Source: Acanthacorydalis orientalis (lineage: Eukaryota; Arthropoda; Insecta; Megaloptera; Corydalidae). Taken from it: a DNA stretch of 64,000 nucleotides. This document shows positions 12,606 through 24,470 of the stretch, piece after piece (the first letter of the stretch is position 1; each line of letters begins with the position of its first letter). Made by a program: the position numbers and the translations under genes. The notes beneath the pieces are model-generated. The model was given only the letters and a program-made list of their open reading frames with translations. It made no database searches and was not told the origin of the DNA. The stretch is taken from the NCBI GenBank assembly GCA_034766995.1, contig CM068322.1, forward strand, positions 15,163,310 to 15,227,309. The letters are read 5' to 3'.

Positions 12606-12749
12606 CGTGTATGTGTGTATATGTGCCAATTTATGTATACACGCAAATCTGTTTACATGAACACCAACAAATGTAACTACGAAAACCCTATACAAAGGAA
12701 TACGCTATTGTATAAAAAAACTGACTCGTGTCAAAACATAAAAAGTAAT

Positions 12750-12980
12750 ATTCGTTTTATAAAAATTGGTAAATCTCATTAATTTGAAACAAAATAGAAT
12801 CCTGTGAGCGACGAACTTGTATGAAAGCGGGGGAACGGACTGGATAATTTAATGATTTTGGCTGCGGACGCAAACTCATTACTACACGCATAACAAATTC
12901 ACACGGATACACGGACAATTCTGTGATACACGAAGTAAGGGTGTGTACGGAATCTTCAAGCAAAACATATTGCAAATAAG
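12750..12980. other. GC-richer island
   Basis: About 230 bp with GCGGGGGAACGGACTGG and GGCTGCGGACGCAAACTC. A 72-codon minus-strand frame covers it, but no family is recognisable. Confidence 0.4.
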
Positions 12981-12986
12981 ATTGTG

Positions 12987-12988
<2 letters not shown>

Positions 12989-13018
<30 letters not shown>
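12989..13018. repeat. (TA)n array
   Basis: Pure TA, about 30 bp. Confidence 0.93.
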
Positions 13019-13023
<5 letters not shown>

Positions 13024-13424
13024 AAATATAATGAAAAAAATGAATAACTAAAGTTTCTTCAAGAAATCGAATTAAAATTATTATAAAATATTATTACATT
13101 CAAAACTTATTATAATGATGGATTGAAAAAGAGAACTGAAAAGATATCAGCTTGGGCATGTATAAACACTCGAAACAGGTTTAAAAATAAATATTGTAAG
13201 CATTGAAGAATCCTTTTTTGTTGTGAAAATGAAATTGTTGACTGTAAACGATTTGAATTTTTTTACATTTTTAAAAAAATCAAATCATGCATTTTTCAAA
13301 AATGTTTCAATATATTTGATAGATTTTGATATCGGAACTATTTTTGATTCTGATATTTACAGAATAATTAATAATTTTCAGAAGTATTAAGTTATTTAAA
13401 TAAAGTATTTATAATTCTTAAACT

Positions 13425-13431
<7 letters not shown>

Positions 13432-13504
<73 letters not shown>

Positions 13505-13512
13505 CGTGTGTG
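13432..13512. repeat. (TA)n-(TG)n compound array abutting a mariner
   Basis: About 60 bp of TA then about 22 bp of TG with one C. The TG tract touches the left terminal repeat of the mariner at 13513. Confidence 0.95.
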
Positions 13513-14403
13513 TGAGAGCCGTTTGAGAAGTATGGTACGACAATAATTAATATTAACTTGCTTTATTACATAAAGCAAGTTAAACACCGTTTTTTTGGGA
13601 AAAAAATGACTATTTCTCAACATAGTCTCTGTTGAGAACTATATACTTGGTCCTGCGTGTTTCCAATTTTTTCATCCCGTCGGAACAGTAGCTTTTCTCA
13701 GAGTCTGTAAAATACTCATTGACAGCGGCGATGACATCCTTATTTGAGGAGAATTTCTTTCTTTCCAGACAAATTTTCAAAATTGGGAAGAGAAAGAAGT
13801 CGCACGTGGCTAAATCCGGAGAACAAGGTGGATGAGGAATCAATTCGAAGTCTAATTCGTGCAAGTTTGCCATTGCGACGGTCGATTTGTGGGGCAGCGC
13901 GTAGTCTTGGTAAAAGAGTACTTTTTTGTGTGTCAATCTTGGCCTTTTTTGTTTCAGCTCTTCTTTCAAACAGTCCAATAACGTTGCATAATAGGCTCCT
14001 GTTATCGTTCTTTCCTTAGTAGCCGATCAGGATGATTCCTTAGAAATCAAAAAAACAGTTGCCATCACCTTCCTAGCCGACAAAACGGTCTTCGCCTTCT
14101 TTGGCGCACTTTCAGCAGTCGTTGTCCATTGCTCTGACTGCTGTTTCGACTCAGGTCTGTAGTTGTAGATCCATGTTTCATTCACAGCGTCGATTCGACG
14201 CAAAAAGGCCTGCTCGTTTTTTCCATTTTTTTGGTAATTGCTACAATGCCCGTTTTAAACATCTGTAGAAGGTAAACAACGTGTCGATTCTGGATTAAAT
14301 TTCGCCTATGCTAGTATGAAAAGTGACACTCGATAGCCGTGTCGTTACTAAAGGAATGGTGGAGCCACATCATACATTTACCAAACCTACCAAATGACCC
14401 ACG
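13513..14403 (-). mobile_element. Internally deleted irritans-type mariner (891 bp)
   Basis: The transposase 3' side lies at the left. The left end reads TGAGAGCCGTTTGAGAAGTA and directly abuts a (TG)n tract. The right end, reverse-complemented, reads CGTGGGTCATTTGGTAGGTT and is followed by TA and a long (TA)n tract. The copy at 26006-26791 has the same ends and the same missing portion. About 450 bp are absent compared with the full-length irritans-type elements at 31093 and 50320. Confidence 0.88.
13610..14265 (-). pseudogene. Irritans-type mariner transposase, catalytic half only
   Basis: The readable protein begins near QMFKTG, continues through FLRRIDAVNETWIYNYRPES, APKKAKTVLSARKVMATVF, then after a frameshift ITGAYYATLLDCLKEELK and a 122-residue open stretch to the C-terminus RDYVEK before TAG. 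Visible catalytic positions are Asn in place of the first Asp (VNETW), Asp in FYQDYALPH, and Asp in PDLATCDFFLF, with the 34-residue spacing of DD34D enzymes. The N-terminal ~150 residues with both DNA-binding helix-turn-helix motifs are missing. The long open frame from 13978 to 13610 is the best-preserved transposase stretch in the window. Confidence 0.88.
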
Positions 14404-14419
14404 TATATATACACATATT

Positions 14420-14451
<32 letters not shown>

Positions 14452-14462
14452 CATATATGTAC

Positions 14463-14493
<31 letters not shown>

Positions 14494-14522
14494 TGTACAT
14501 ATATATATATATATATATCTAC

Positions 14523-14553
<31 letters not shown>

Positions 14554-14578
14554 TGTACATATATATATATATATATAT

Positions 14579-14627
<49 letters not shown>
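14404..14627. repeat. Long composite (TA)n array with repeated palindromic block
   Basis: About 220 bp of TA-rich repeat in which the palindromic block ATATATGTACATATAT recurs three times, separated by pure TA tracts, plus variants with CTACAT and ACATACAT. It starts at the right end of the mariner at 13513-14403. Confidence 0.9.
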
Positions 14628-14629
<2 letters not shown>

Positions 14630-14712
14630 CTAAGTATAATCGTATTAATATTTTATTGCCAATACCATCTTGAGATCAAAGAACTAAATATGTTTTCCTT
14701 TACGAAAATAAT

Positions 14713-14717
<5 letters not shown>

Positions 14718-14745
<28 letters not shown>
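14718..14745. repeat. (TA)n array
   Basis: Pure TA, about 28 bp. Confidence 0.92.
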
Positions 14746-14749
<4 letters not shown>

Positions 14750-15365
14750 TGATATAATACGGGAATTCTAAAAATACTTTATTCTTAAAGAGATCAATAC
14801 TGTACTGAATTTATATAAAATTGAACAGTGATCCAAAATAAAACATACCATATTAATAAAACTGATACTGTAAGAAAAAAAATCTGCTCAAAGAAAAAAA
14901 AACATATTTGATTTTATTTCAAACGAAAAATATGTACTTACAAACAATATGAACGCTTATTCGTCAGTTCCAATAAACATATAGTTTGAAAACAAGTGAA
15001 AGGTTTTATAAACATATCAAAACATAAAGAGTGATGAGAAACGTGTATCGAAAACATTTTCGAATATCTCTACATGCGCCTACATCTATTTTTATAAAAT
15101 TCTTATAGAAAAAGTATAATAAAAAGAAACACAAAACGCGTGTGTGTTTTTTAGATACATACAACGTCACTAGACATTGTCACAAACGCCAACGAAATAA
15201 GCTCACAAATCAGAATATTCTAAATACTTAACAATAGATTCGAGAAGCAGCTGTTACCGTAATAAAATTAACTACAAAGCCAATTTAATGTCTTCTATTT
15301 ATACTAAAAGCGTGGACCTCGATTCGAGGCGCTATTCACGTCGTTCGTTTGCAGAATATATGTTT

Positions 15366-15369
<4 letters not shown>

Positions 15370-15434
<65 letters not shown>
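15370..15434. repeat. (TA)n array
   Basis: Pure TA, about 65 bp. Confidence 0.95.
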
Positions 15435-15435
<1 letters not shown>

Positions 15436-15587
15436 CTTTTGTTTTAATCGTGTAATATTGTATAAAAGAATGTGTAATACTGAAAATGTTGACTAGCGAA
15501 TTTTAAATTGACAAAATGGCTTTAGATGAATAATTGAAAAACCGAACGAGACGATAATGAAACTATCAACACATGAAATGACATTTA

Positions 15588-15590
<3 letters not shown>

Positions 15591-15680
<90 letters not shown>
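15591..15680. repeat. (TA)n array, about 90 bp
   Basis: One of the longest uninterrupted TA tracts in the window. Confidence 0.95.
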
Positions 15681-15682
<2 letters not shown>

Positions 15683-16439
15683 AGATCAAGTTTATTACAA
15701 ATTGATATTTATGTGCTTTGTGATAAATCAATCTCGTTAAAGTCAATATTGACGATACAGTCACGAGAAGATTAATTCGCTGAATGTTTCCATTTATATA
15801 CGAATTAGATATATGTACACGTTATATGTTCTTTGTGAAAGAAGTATATGAATTGGTAATGACGAATATTGGTAATTGAAAAAGCACATTTAAATTAACT
15901 AAAGTACTGTTTTGAAACTCAAATGCTTTTGAATTTGGAAATCATATTTGTATGTAGGAAACAACTGAACGTTTTGAGAAGTTTTCAACAAACATTGTGT
16001 GTTGTAACTAAAATGCATTATATTATGAGTGCAATTACGTTCTGTTGGTTCAATAGTTAATAGTTTGTATGTGAACAAGCGTCTAGAATCACATAAACTC
16101 GACTAGAAGCTTGAACGCTAATTTCAAAGTTTGGAGAATTGATTTAGTGTTTGTAATGTCTTTTTGGTCGTGTCGATACTACTGAACTTGGAGAATAATA
16201 TACTCGTTTTATGAAGAAACACATCATGAGTTATTATATACTATGAATTATTTTTAACTTTTAATTTGTAAAAATTTATTCGAAGCTTTTACAGATTTCC
16301 GACTACATAATAAGACTAAAATGATTATGTAAAGATATAATTTTATTAAAAGAATTGGTACTTTATTGGGATATTATGTATTTATATTATTACAATGATT
16401 TATTTTATAAAGTAATATATAGTATATTCCAACATTTAA

Positions 16440-16989
16440 TCAATAACTTTGGGTGAATCCATGGGTCTGGAGGTGGATGCGGATGATGTTCAATTACTAG
16501 TTGAAGATCATCATCAGGAGCTGATAACAGACGAACTTCAGCAGTTGGAGGAAATGATTTAGAGAGAGAAAAATAGTGAGGAGGAGGAAGTTGAAGAAGA
16601 GGTATATGTTATGAATAGGGACGAATTAAAAAGCTTACTAAGTGCAAGGGCAAATGTTAAAAGTAAATTGAAATTCCATCCAGAAATTGAAAAGACTGAA
16701 GTTCATATGTGCCAGTTTTTGGATAATATGAATACCTACTTTTACCAATTGAAAAGAAATATGTAGAGGGAGTCCAATTTTAATAGAGGTTTCACTGAAA
16801 TCTTAAATTCCTTCCAATATAGTGCCAATGCCACAAAGATGGTTAGAACTGATTCTTCTTCTAGTAGAGAATTATAAGAAATCTTCAAGGGGGTGATTTT
16901 TCCTCTAAAGACCAGCATTAGTAAATTGCTAGTGTTGTCCACTATCGAATAAAAACAGATTAATAGCAACAAAAGGTAAAGCAAAATAA
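16440..16989 (+). pseudogene. Tigger-like transposase C-terminal fragment
   Basis: The frame reads TLGESMGLEVDADDVQLLVE followed by DHHQELITDELQQLEEM. This is the acidic tail after the DDE core, where Tigger family members typically read GLEVxxDDVxELLxxHxxELTxEEL. A glutamate-rich run (EEEEVEEEV) follows, then a region resembling the family's FxxDNxxxYFxxxLKRR segment (FLDNMNTYFYQLKRN). In-frame stops occur after EEM and after KRN, and the end needs a frame change. No catalytic Asp is included. Family identity is based on this tail plus the terminal repeat. Confidence 0.7.
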
Positions 16990-17165
16990 TTTATTTTCAT
17001 TTCTTTTCCGTACTTTTAAAATTAAATTTTATCTAATGTATGGTTAGGATTTTGGCGGCTTTGCACCAATTAGAATACATATTATGTGTATGCCTTATAC
17101 AATGACCGTTTCAAGGAAAGACCGTTAATCCTGCATCAATTACGGTCATTCGGTGAGGGTAACTG
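16440..17165 (+). mobile_element. 3' portion of a Tigger-like (pogo superfamily) transposon
   Basis: The right end, reverse-complemented, reads CAGTTACCCTCACCGAATGA, very close to the Tigger-type terminal repeat, and is followed by TA at 17166-17167. Upstream lies the C-terminal part of a Tigger transposase. The 5' part, including the other terminal repeat and the catalytic core, is not present in the preceding sequence, so this is a 5'-truncated relic. Confidence 0.75.
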
Positions 17166-17529
17166 TATAAATATTTAAAGATTAAAATTACATATAAAGT
17201 AATTTGACACAATATAATTTAATAAGTATTGTGATATTATTTTGTGTTCTTTCTCTTCATAGATGATTGTGTGACAATGAATTAAATATTTTTAAACCAG
17301 TAAACCGTTTAATTGTTAAACAAACATCTACAAACATAAATGTCGTTTATAGTTATGTCATGGAAATACGCATAAGCAACAGTAAAATTTGATCAATAAT
17401 CAAAAATCAATAATTAATTATTTTTGATTAAACATTTTCTTGTGGATTGTGTTCATTTATTTTCAAAAATATATGTTTAAAACTGAAAATAGGAACAAAT
17501 CAACAAGTTTCAAATAAAACTATTTTAGG

Positions 17530-17659
17530 CAAAGGATGGCATCTAATGACTGAATTTTAGTGGGAAATGTTCACACTTCAAAATGACAAACATCTGTCAC
17601 TGCCCACAGCATACGCATCTAGAGCCATTTACATGTGAACAGCGGCTTTCAGTTCAACC

Positions 17660-17662
<3 letters not shown>
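17530..17662 (-). mobile_element. Solo 5' end of the Mos1-like mariner
   Basis: The reverse complement matches 6903-7037 over about 130 bp. Shared blocks include GTGAACATTTCCCACTAAAA, AGTGACAGATGT and TGGCTCTAG. It stops before the coding region. The outer terminal end lies directly against the (TA)n array starting at 17664. No body or 3' end of the element is seen on the other side. Confidence 0.85.
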
Positions 17663-17663
<1 letters not shown>

Positions 17664-17730
<67 letters not shown>

Positions 17731-17788
17731 ATATAATATATATATATATAATATAATATTATTTATATATATATATATATATATATAA
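17664..17788. repeat. Composite (TA)n array
   Basis: A TA tract to about 17719, then TA broken by TAATATAATAT steps. It abuts the solo mariner end at 17530-17662. Confidence 0.92.
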
Positions 17789-18722
17789 TGTATGTTTATA
17801 TGAAAGAACAATTTACAATTTTTGCAGATATTGAATTTCATTATTAAAATATCATAAAGTATCGCTGGTTTTAAAATCGTATTAAATTTCATATCAACAC
17901 GTCTACAGCTCGTGAAAAACATTCGTGTTAAAAAAAGTCTTTTAGAGACGTCGACCTTAGTAAATAAGAAATTTCGTGACATGTGTTCATTTCGGTTATA
18001 ATTTCTATTAAGGTTATTGTATTATCTAAGATAAAAACTATATTCTACACAATTTATTATCCCAATACGATTTATATATTTTTGCTTTCAAACTTCATCT
18101 ATTATTTTATATAAAAATAATGAAATCTGTTTAAAAATATTATTTCAAAGTTTTTTAAGTGACAAATTGATACCTTTAATAGTTTTCAAATGGAATAAAT
18201 AAAGACTAGAGTATAAACATAAACTTTTCAGCTAAATAAGTTATTCTTTCAATATATTCGTTCTTCATTTCAGTCTCTCAAATTTAATTAAAACAAACTT
18301 TTCTCAATTAAATTTAAGAGAAAGTTCAGATTGGAATCTTTTAATGATAATAATTTAATCTATACAACGATGACAAAACAAATTTCGATTATATTGTCCT
18401 AAAAATCATGAGGTTTTGGTTTATAAACTTTTTTAGAAGACGAAATAAATGATAACAGAACATGATTATATTATTCTATATATTTTTTTTAAATATTGAT
18501 ACAAATAATTTCATGTAAAAAAAACTATAAAAAAATGTGAACTCAAAGAAATGTGAAAAGAACAAAGAATGACATTTAAGTTACGACATAATAAAATTAT
18601 TTTCTATAAAACACTACTTTAATAAACCGCTTGTGATAAAATTTTTATGAATATTAAAATGTCATTTTATCGTACTGTTATACAATGTACAACTAAACGC
18701 TGCATTTACTTTACATACATCC

Positions 18723-18777
<55 letters not shown>
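18723..18777. repeat. (TA)n array
   Basis: TA with one C interruption, about 55 bp. Confidence 0.93.
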
Positions 18778-18780
<3 letters not shown>

Positions 18781-19196
18781 TAAAAAAAGGAAAGAATATT
18801 CTCATATCATTTTCTTGTTTTACATCTCGAATGTAAAAATAACTAAGGTAATTTTAAAGTCACCAAGATTATATCGTTTTTAAAGTAAAATAAACATATA
18901 ACGCGTGTACATCAAGATATCAAAAAGAATTTTATATGTAGAAGCAGCAGATAAATTAAAAATGTATATACTGAGGGTGAAAAATAAGTGGATATAAACA
19001 TGTTGACAGAAAGATTTTTCCAAGGCGTGGCTGGTGATAATCACTTTGAAATATATATTTTTTCGCATCTGAACGACAGCTTGTAAATTACAGTTAATAA
19101 TTAAATTAAGATGAAAAGGAATGAGTTTTATATTCGACGGTGTAATAATAATTAGGCATAAAGATTGTCTTAACAAGAAAGATATTGTTGATTAGT

Positions 19197-19202
<6 letters not shown>

Positions 19203-19252
<50 letters not shown>
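19203..19252. repeat. (TA)n array
   Basis: Pure TA, about 50 bp. Confidence 0.95.
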
Positions 19253-19260
<8 letters not shown>

Positions 19261-21226
19261 TCGAAGTTCACTTTTTCCAGTTATTAATTTTAATAACGAA
19301 CTCGTTAGTTAAACGATCATTTTAACGACCAACTTGTTAGTAACAGTCATGAATAAAGAATAAAACGAATGAATAATATAACATATGAGTCTCTTATGTA
19401 TTAATTCAGTTATGTTCAGTCTATTAATGCACCGAAAATAATAAAAAAGAAATGTAGATGATAATCGAAAATAATAAAACGCTATAAAAAGACCTTTCGT
19501 ACACTTTTATATTTTTTATTCATATTAAGGAATAAAATGTATTATATAACATAAGGGCGAGGTTTGTGTGAATGTATAATATTAATGTTGTCAATTGGAA
19601 TCGAAAATATATTTTCTAGAGTATAGCTTTTTAAAAAATAAAAAAGCGTGAAGGATGCTAATCCAACATGAGAGTTGAAATTAGATTAATAAAATATAAG
19701 TTAACAGGTTTAAAAAAAATAAACAGTATTTTAACCCGTAGACAAGTATAATATATAATGATTTTTATTAAAATAAATTTTCAAAGAATGCTTAAATTAT
19801 TTGTAAAGTTCAATTTCCATTGAATAGTATTTTATTATTTAGGTACATACATAAAAATAATTTACCATTATAAACATTTCTTTATTTTCGAATCAGATGT
19901 AAGAAAATTTATATCAGGACTGTATTTTCTTCTTTTTTTTAATAATCTATTAAGATAAAATGTTATTTTATTTAAATGAAAAAAGAACAGAAAATTCTGT
20001 GAATGTAAAAATGATATTTTGATAAATCTTAAATACATTGATAATTTTCATATAACAATAGGCAATCATGTAAAATATATTAAAATATTAATTTTTAATA
20101 TATTTTGAAAAAAAAGATATACCTATGGTAGTCTCTCAGGTATACATTAATAAATAATAAACTTCTTCTCTGTTTAAACAATTTTTGTTAAGTTTTATTT
20201 ATTACAATTCTTAAAATTACTTGATGACTCGAATATATCTAATCTCGGAGTAATATTTTTGATGAATGTTAGTCGGATGTGCAAATTTTTGTTAAAATGT
20301 CTTTAATTAAAAAATAAGAGCTATTAGTATTCCACCGAAAAGGAAGTTTTGAAAAAAATTAAAAGTGCAAGTGTAAAATAATTTCCGGCATGTTCGTTTT
20401 TGTTCATTAATTCGCTAAGAGTTATATCAAGAAAAATACATATCTAATGAATTATGTCTGATTCTCAATAAATAAGCAACAATTTCAATACCAATTACAA
20501 TTTTTTATTGAAAATAAACATGTAATAATTTTTAAAATTTTAACGACAATAAGATTATTTTATTGCATTGAGTTGCTTATAATTTTATTTTATTTACTTG
20601 TTTTCCTGTGTTTTAGATACCTATATTCTTTTTCTTCTTCGTAAATTAATTTTTAATTCCCATAAGTGATACAAGAAGTTTTTTTCTGTACTCTAATGTT
20701 CTTAGAATGTAGTCATCATCATTAAAATATAGATAAGCAATAATGAAACTGATAAATAATCAATTATTGAACATTGTAATCAGAACAGTTTTTATATGGT
20801 TTGACGAAAATGAAAATACATTTATGAAAATGAATTCAACACAGTGATTTCTTTTTATTTTTGAAAAATATACGTTTTTATCATTAATGGATTTTCCACT
20901 TCCCATAAAACAAAAATTCTAATTAGTATTCATTTTAAGTGTTGCTTATGCACATTGGTAATGACATAATATTTATCATACTATATATATATATATATAC
21001 ATATATGTTTGATGAAATTTTTCAAGGGACTAATTTAAAATTTTAATCAGCACATTATTTCTGTTATATTTCAATTTAAATGTTTGGACATTTTTTTAGT
21101 GGTCAGTGAATTATTTTTAATAATTCAAATATGTATTTGTATTATCATTTAACATATTATAATCAATGCAGTAATAATCAATATGTAAATTACAATTTGA
21201 ATCAACATAGATATGTGATATACACT

Positions 21227-21238
21227 ACAAACACACAA

Positions 21239-21289
<51 letters not shown>
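21227..21289. repeat. (CA)n-(TA)n compound array
   Basis: An ACACAAACACACACAC tract followed by about 40 bp of TA. Confidence 0.93.
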
Positions 21290-21291
<2 letters not shown>

Positions 21292-21639
21292 ATATAAAAA
21301 ATCATCTATTAACTGGAGTTCTAAAAAAGACGATTAAGATACAAATAATAAGTTTACGTACATTTTAATTAAGGTTGAGTGATGTTTTTATATATCTGAA
21401 ATAGTTCTGCGAATACTAAAATATCAATTACCTGACCGAAGCACAACTAAAATATATTTAATGTCAGCTTGTAAAAAAAACAGTAATAAACCGACTTTTA
21501 CTACAGTCGTTTGTACACTAATAGTATTTTCACCATGTTATAGCCTAATCCATTTATTCTTATAAATCTTGTATGGGTTTTAGTAAACTTTAAATTATCC
21601 TTTTTTAATATAACTTGTATTTACCTTAAAAGAAAAAAA

Positions 21640-21703
<64 letters not shown>
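21640..21703. repeat. (TA)n array
   Basis: TA with one TT step, about 64 bp. Confidence 0.93.
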
Positions 21704-21706
<3 letters not shown>

Positions 21707-22361
21707 AAACTGTTTTTTGTAAAGAAGAAGTATATATAATATATAAATGAGTAAAAATTCTAGTAAAAGTATACAGTCTTATTTTAATGAAGTGTACAAT
21801 AACTTTTTTTACTAGTATATAAAAAAGCATTACTTTTATTTCAAACATCATAAATGCATGTTTAGTTTTTTCTCAAATGTTGAAATTACTGACACATTAA
21901 AAAATCTATAGAACAAAATCAATTTTTCTGACAGTTAAGTATTAACATTTTTTTTCAACCTCTTAAAAATAATTTTCTTCAACTATTTATTAATCAAATA
22001 TTATTTCTACATTAATATAAAAGAACAATTCACAACGATTCAAAAATATATAAAGATATTAAACTTAATTTCATGATTTGATTTCTTTATAACTAACTAC
22101 AATTTCATAATCTACGATTTTTGATTCAATAGCATAATTTTAAGAGATAACGAAAATAAAGCAGTTCCGTAAAAAGCACGCAAGTCTAATAACGGTCTCG
22201 TGAATAAAATGATGAAATTACGAAAAATAGCTGAAAAGTTGGCCGTCTGCCAAGATACACGATTGTCTTTTGAATAACAAGCAATTGTCTTGCTAGCCCT
22301 GAAAACATTTTCATTTAGGAAATATAAATACTGAATATTAGTAATGAAATATGTATATAGG

Positions 22362-22406
22362 TGTGTGTGTATATATATATATATATTTTATATATATATA
22401 TATATG

Positions 22407-22468
<62 letters not shown>
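22362..22468. repeat. (GT)n-(TA)n composite array
   Basis: A short GT tract, then TA with TTTTAT and GTATTAT interruptions, about 107 bp in all. Confidence 0.92.
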
Positions 22469-22470
<2 letters not shown>

Positions 22471-22772
22471 ATTAAATTTAGGCTTTCACATGGAAGTATT
22501 AAAAGGGGGCGAGAGGGTTAAGAAAAGTCATGTTATTTTTTATTTAGTATTTTAATTCAATTCAATACCAAATGGGAGAGATAACATGTTTTTTTTTTTA
22601 ATTTTTGCATTTTCATGTTGAGATTTTTAGTTAAACTCGTTTGATAATTAACGTAGTAAACACTTAATTTTTCTTTATAATCTAAAAATCTCAAAAAAAT
22701 ATCACTTATGTGTTCATTATGATTTTTAAATATTTATTTTTTACAACTGTAAAATATTTGTTCGTATAAGAG

Positions 22773-22773
<1 letters not shown>

Positions 22774-22831
<58 letters not shown>

Positions 22832-22832
22832 C

Positions 22833-22890
<58 letters not shown>
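22774..22890. repeat. Twin (TA)n arrays
   Basis: Two TA tracts separated by CAGACATATATAC; they supply the core of the inverted repeat at 22823-22900. Confidence 0.92.
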
Positions 22891-22893
<3 letters not shown>

Positions 22894-22900
22894 TGTATAT
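22823..22900. repeat. TA-cored inverted repeat with ACAGACATAT / ATATGTCTGT arms
   Basis: TATACAGACATATAT on the left is mirrored by ATATATGTCTGTATA on the right, around (TA)n, and further (TA)n lies to the left. Confidence 0.8.
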
Positions 22901-22969
22901 AAGATATATTTATTGCACTTAGTAATTACATCGTTAATTACTCTTGAGAGACAATGTATAAAGACACCG

Positions 22970-23480
22970 ACGTGTTTTGTGAGTGTAATTAGAAGTCTGT
23001 GAATAATAGAATTGAAAACATTAACTAATTTTCAGAGAACAGTCAGATCAGTTCATAGGTCCATCGTCTGCGGCTAACCTCAAGCCATGACAGCGGCTTG
23101 GCCGCGGACCCATAGCTTTGTTCACACCATTCGACAGTGCAGTGTTGTGTGTTGTCAACGTGACGGGTGCGTGATTGATGGATGCGGCCTTTACACGACT
23201 AATGTTTCAATTCCTCGTCTCGGTAATCTAATTTTTCTTGTGTGTGAGATGCCGAGATTTGATGCTTTTGCTCTTGCCTGCCGCTCCTGTTTTTCATTTC
23301 TACATTGTCACATTTTATAAAACAAGATACATTTCTTATGCCAACTGTTCGCAAAGAGGTTGAATTTTACACGCGTCGCGGACTCTTTTCAGTGTGACTG
23401 TATCTGCGTTTTCTATTTTACTTTTATTAATAGATATGTAGTTCACTCCGTTTTTTAATATGTATCAGACGTATGATGAC
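22970..23480. other. GC-rich island
   Basis: One of the most GC-rich patches in the window, including a GGCTTGGCCGCGG block. It contains the possible terminal exon at 23036-23090 and a 77-codon plus frame starting at 23087 that overlaps its stop codon. A promoter, 3' UTR or conserved element are all possible. Confidence 0.4.
23036..23090 (+). other. Possible 3'-terminal coding exon
   Basis: A good acceptor (CTAATTTTCAG) is followed by a 17-codon open run, EQSDQFIGPSSAANLKP, then TGA. Composition is protein-like and GC-richer than its surroundings, and GC-rich sequence continues to about 23320 as a 3' UTR would. No upstream exon was identified in the window. The same DNA could equally be a conserved non-coding island. 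Confidence 0.2.
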
Positions 23481-23685
23481 GGGTAAAATTACGTAGTTGT
23501 TTTCGTAATAATAATCTATATGTATATAAATAGTAAATAAATTGGGTTAAATCAGGTCAATTTAATAATTAAATACATATACAATGTACAAATGCATTTT
23601 CTATACGCATACGCAATACATATGTATGCAAACAAACAAACATTTTTACAGTACTACAATCGTTCATTATTTACTTTTATATATA

Positions 23686-24390
23686 CAGTGGCACCAAAAA
23701 ATATGCACGAATTTTCTATTGGCAACACTTTAATCTAAAAATGAATGATTACTTTGGGGAATTCCCGAATATTCCCAAAATTCCCAAATAATTCCATTGT
23801 TTACAAGACTGAGACCACGTAGTCTGGTGATGGAGCATTTTTGTCAATTTTTTGTTATTATTGAAAATTATTTGCATTCGAAATACAGTAAAGATCGTGA
23901 ATAGTTTTTTGAATGAAGTAATGTCAAATTTCACCTTTCCCAAGTAAATATTTTTAATATTTCTATTCTCAAAATTTTCAGAGAACTAATAAAGAAACAA
24001 GGTAATAAATTAGATTTTGATTAAATTTGACAAATAAAGTAAATGGATCCGACTTTTAGATGGGAAAACGAAAACGCGTTAATATGAGAAATGTAATTGT
24101 AATAGAAATTAAAAAGTCAACTCCAACTCGTCAAATAGCTTCTTCATACAGATTTTCTATTGGGTTTGTTTCACAAAGAAAAAAAAGAATTCAAAATCGA
24201 TGTTGAAGTCAATAAAGGAGGACGTCCAGAAAAATTTACTCTAGAGACTAGAAGTAAAATTCGTCGCCTAATCTGAACAGGAGCAGTGGAAAATGTCACA
24301 CATGATAACAATGTCTCATGAAAGGATCTGAAAATCAATGTTTGTAATGAGACAGACAGGAGTTGACTAAAAAATCAGGATTAAAAGATA
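23686..24390 (+). mobile_element. Tc1-like transposon, 5' part
   Basis: A terminal-repeat-like start, CAGTGGCACCAAAAAATATG, directly follows TA at 23684-23685. This is the usual Tc1 family start (CAGTG...CAAAAA). About 370 bp downstream lies the start of a Tc1-like transposase. The catalytic part and the 3' end are missing; the sequence passes into a GC-richer segment (24405-24475) and then a (TA)n array. Confidence 0.65.
24060..24390 (+). pseudogene. Tc1-like transposase N-terminal remnant
   Basis: From the ATG the protein begins MGKRKRVNMRNVIVIEIKKS and continues TPTRQIASSYRFSIGFVSQ, the first helix-turn-helix of a Tc1-like transposase. After a frameshift the text KFDVEVNKGGRPEKFTLETR follows, then SKIRRLI.TGAVENVTHDN. 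The GGRP AT-hook-like linker and the second helix-turn-helix are typical of the family. Stops interrupt the second helix-turn-helix, and nothing of the DDE domain follows. Confidence 0.7.
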
Positions 24391-24404
24391 AATACAAGTT
24401 AAAA

Positions 24405-24470
24405 AGCCGCTAAACTGAGCAGCGAGACTGAGGATTGGTGAGTGAAGCGAGCAAGAGGCAAAGCCGTTTA

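Larger units (their letters stand above)
14750..16430. other. No gene; GC-richer patch 15150-15355
   Basis: The patch includes GTGGACCTCGATTCGAGGCG, in which CCTCGATTCGAGG is a 13-bp palindrome, and on the minus strand TATAAATAG. No frame is supported. Confidence 0.4.
17790..22770. other. No gene seen; about 5 kb of AT-rich DNA
   Basis: Microsatellites apart, only a patch at 22140-22310 is richer and mixed. The 98-codon minus frame at 18880-19176 has no recognisable motif and AT-driven composition. Confidence 0.55.

Noticed and set aside
13744..14019. 91-codon plus-strand frame
   Set aside because: It is the antisense shadow of the mariner transposase on the minus strand.
14339..14752. A 137-codon open frame and overlapping frames on both strands
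   Set aside because: They are translations of the TA array (IYIYIY runs), not genes. The same holds for many other IYIY-rich frames in the window.
18880..19176. 98-codon minus-strand frame
   Set aside because: Hydrophobic, AT-driven composition, no motif, no flanking gene signals.
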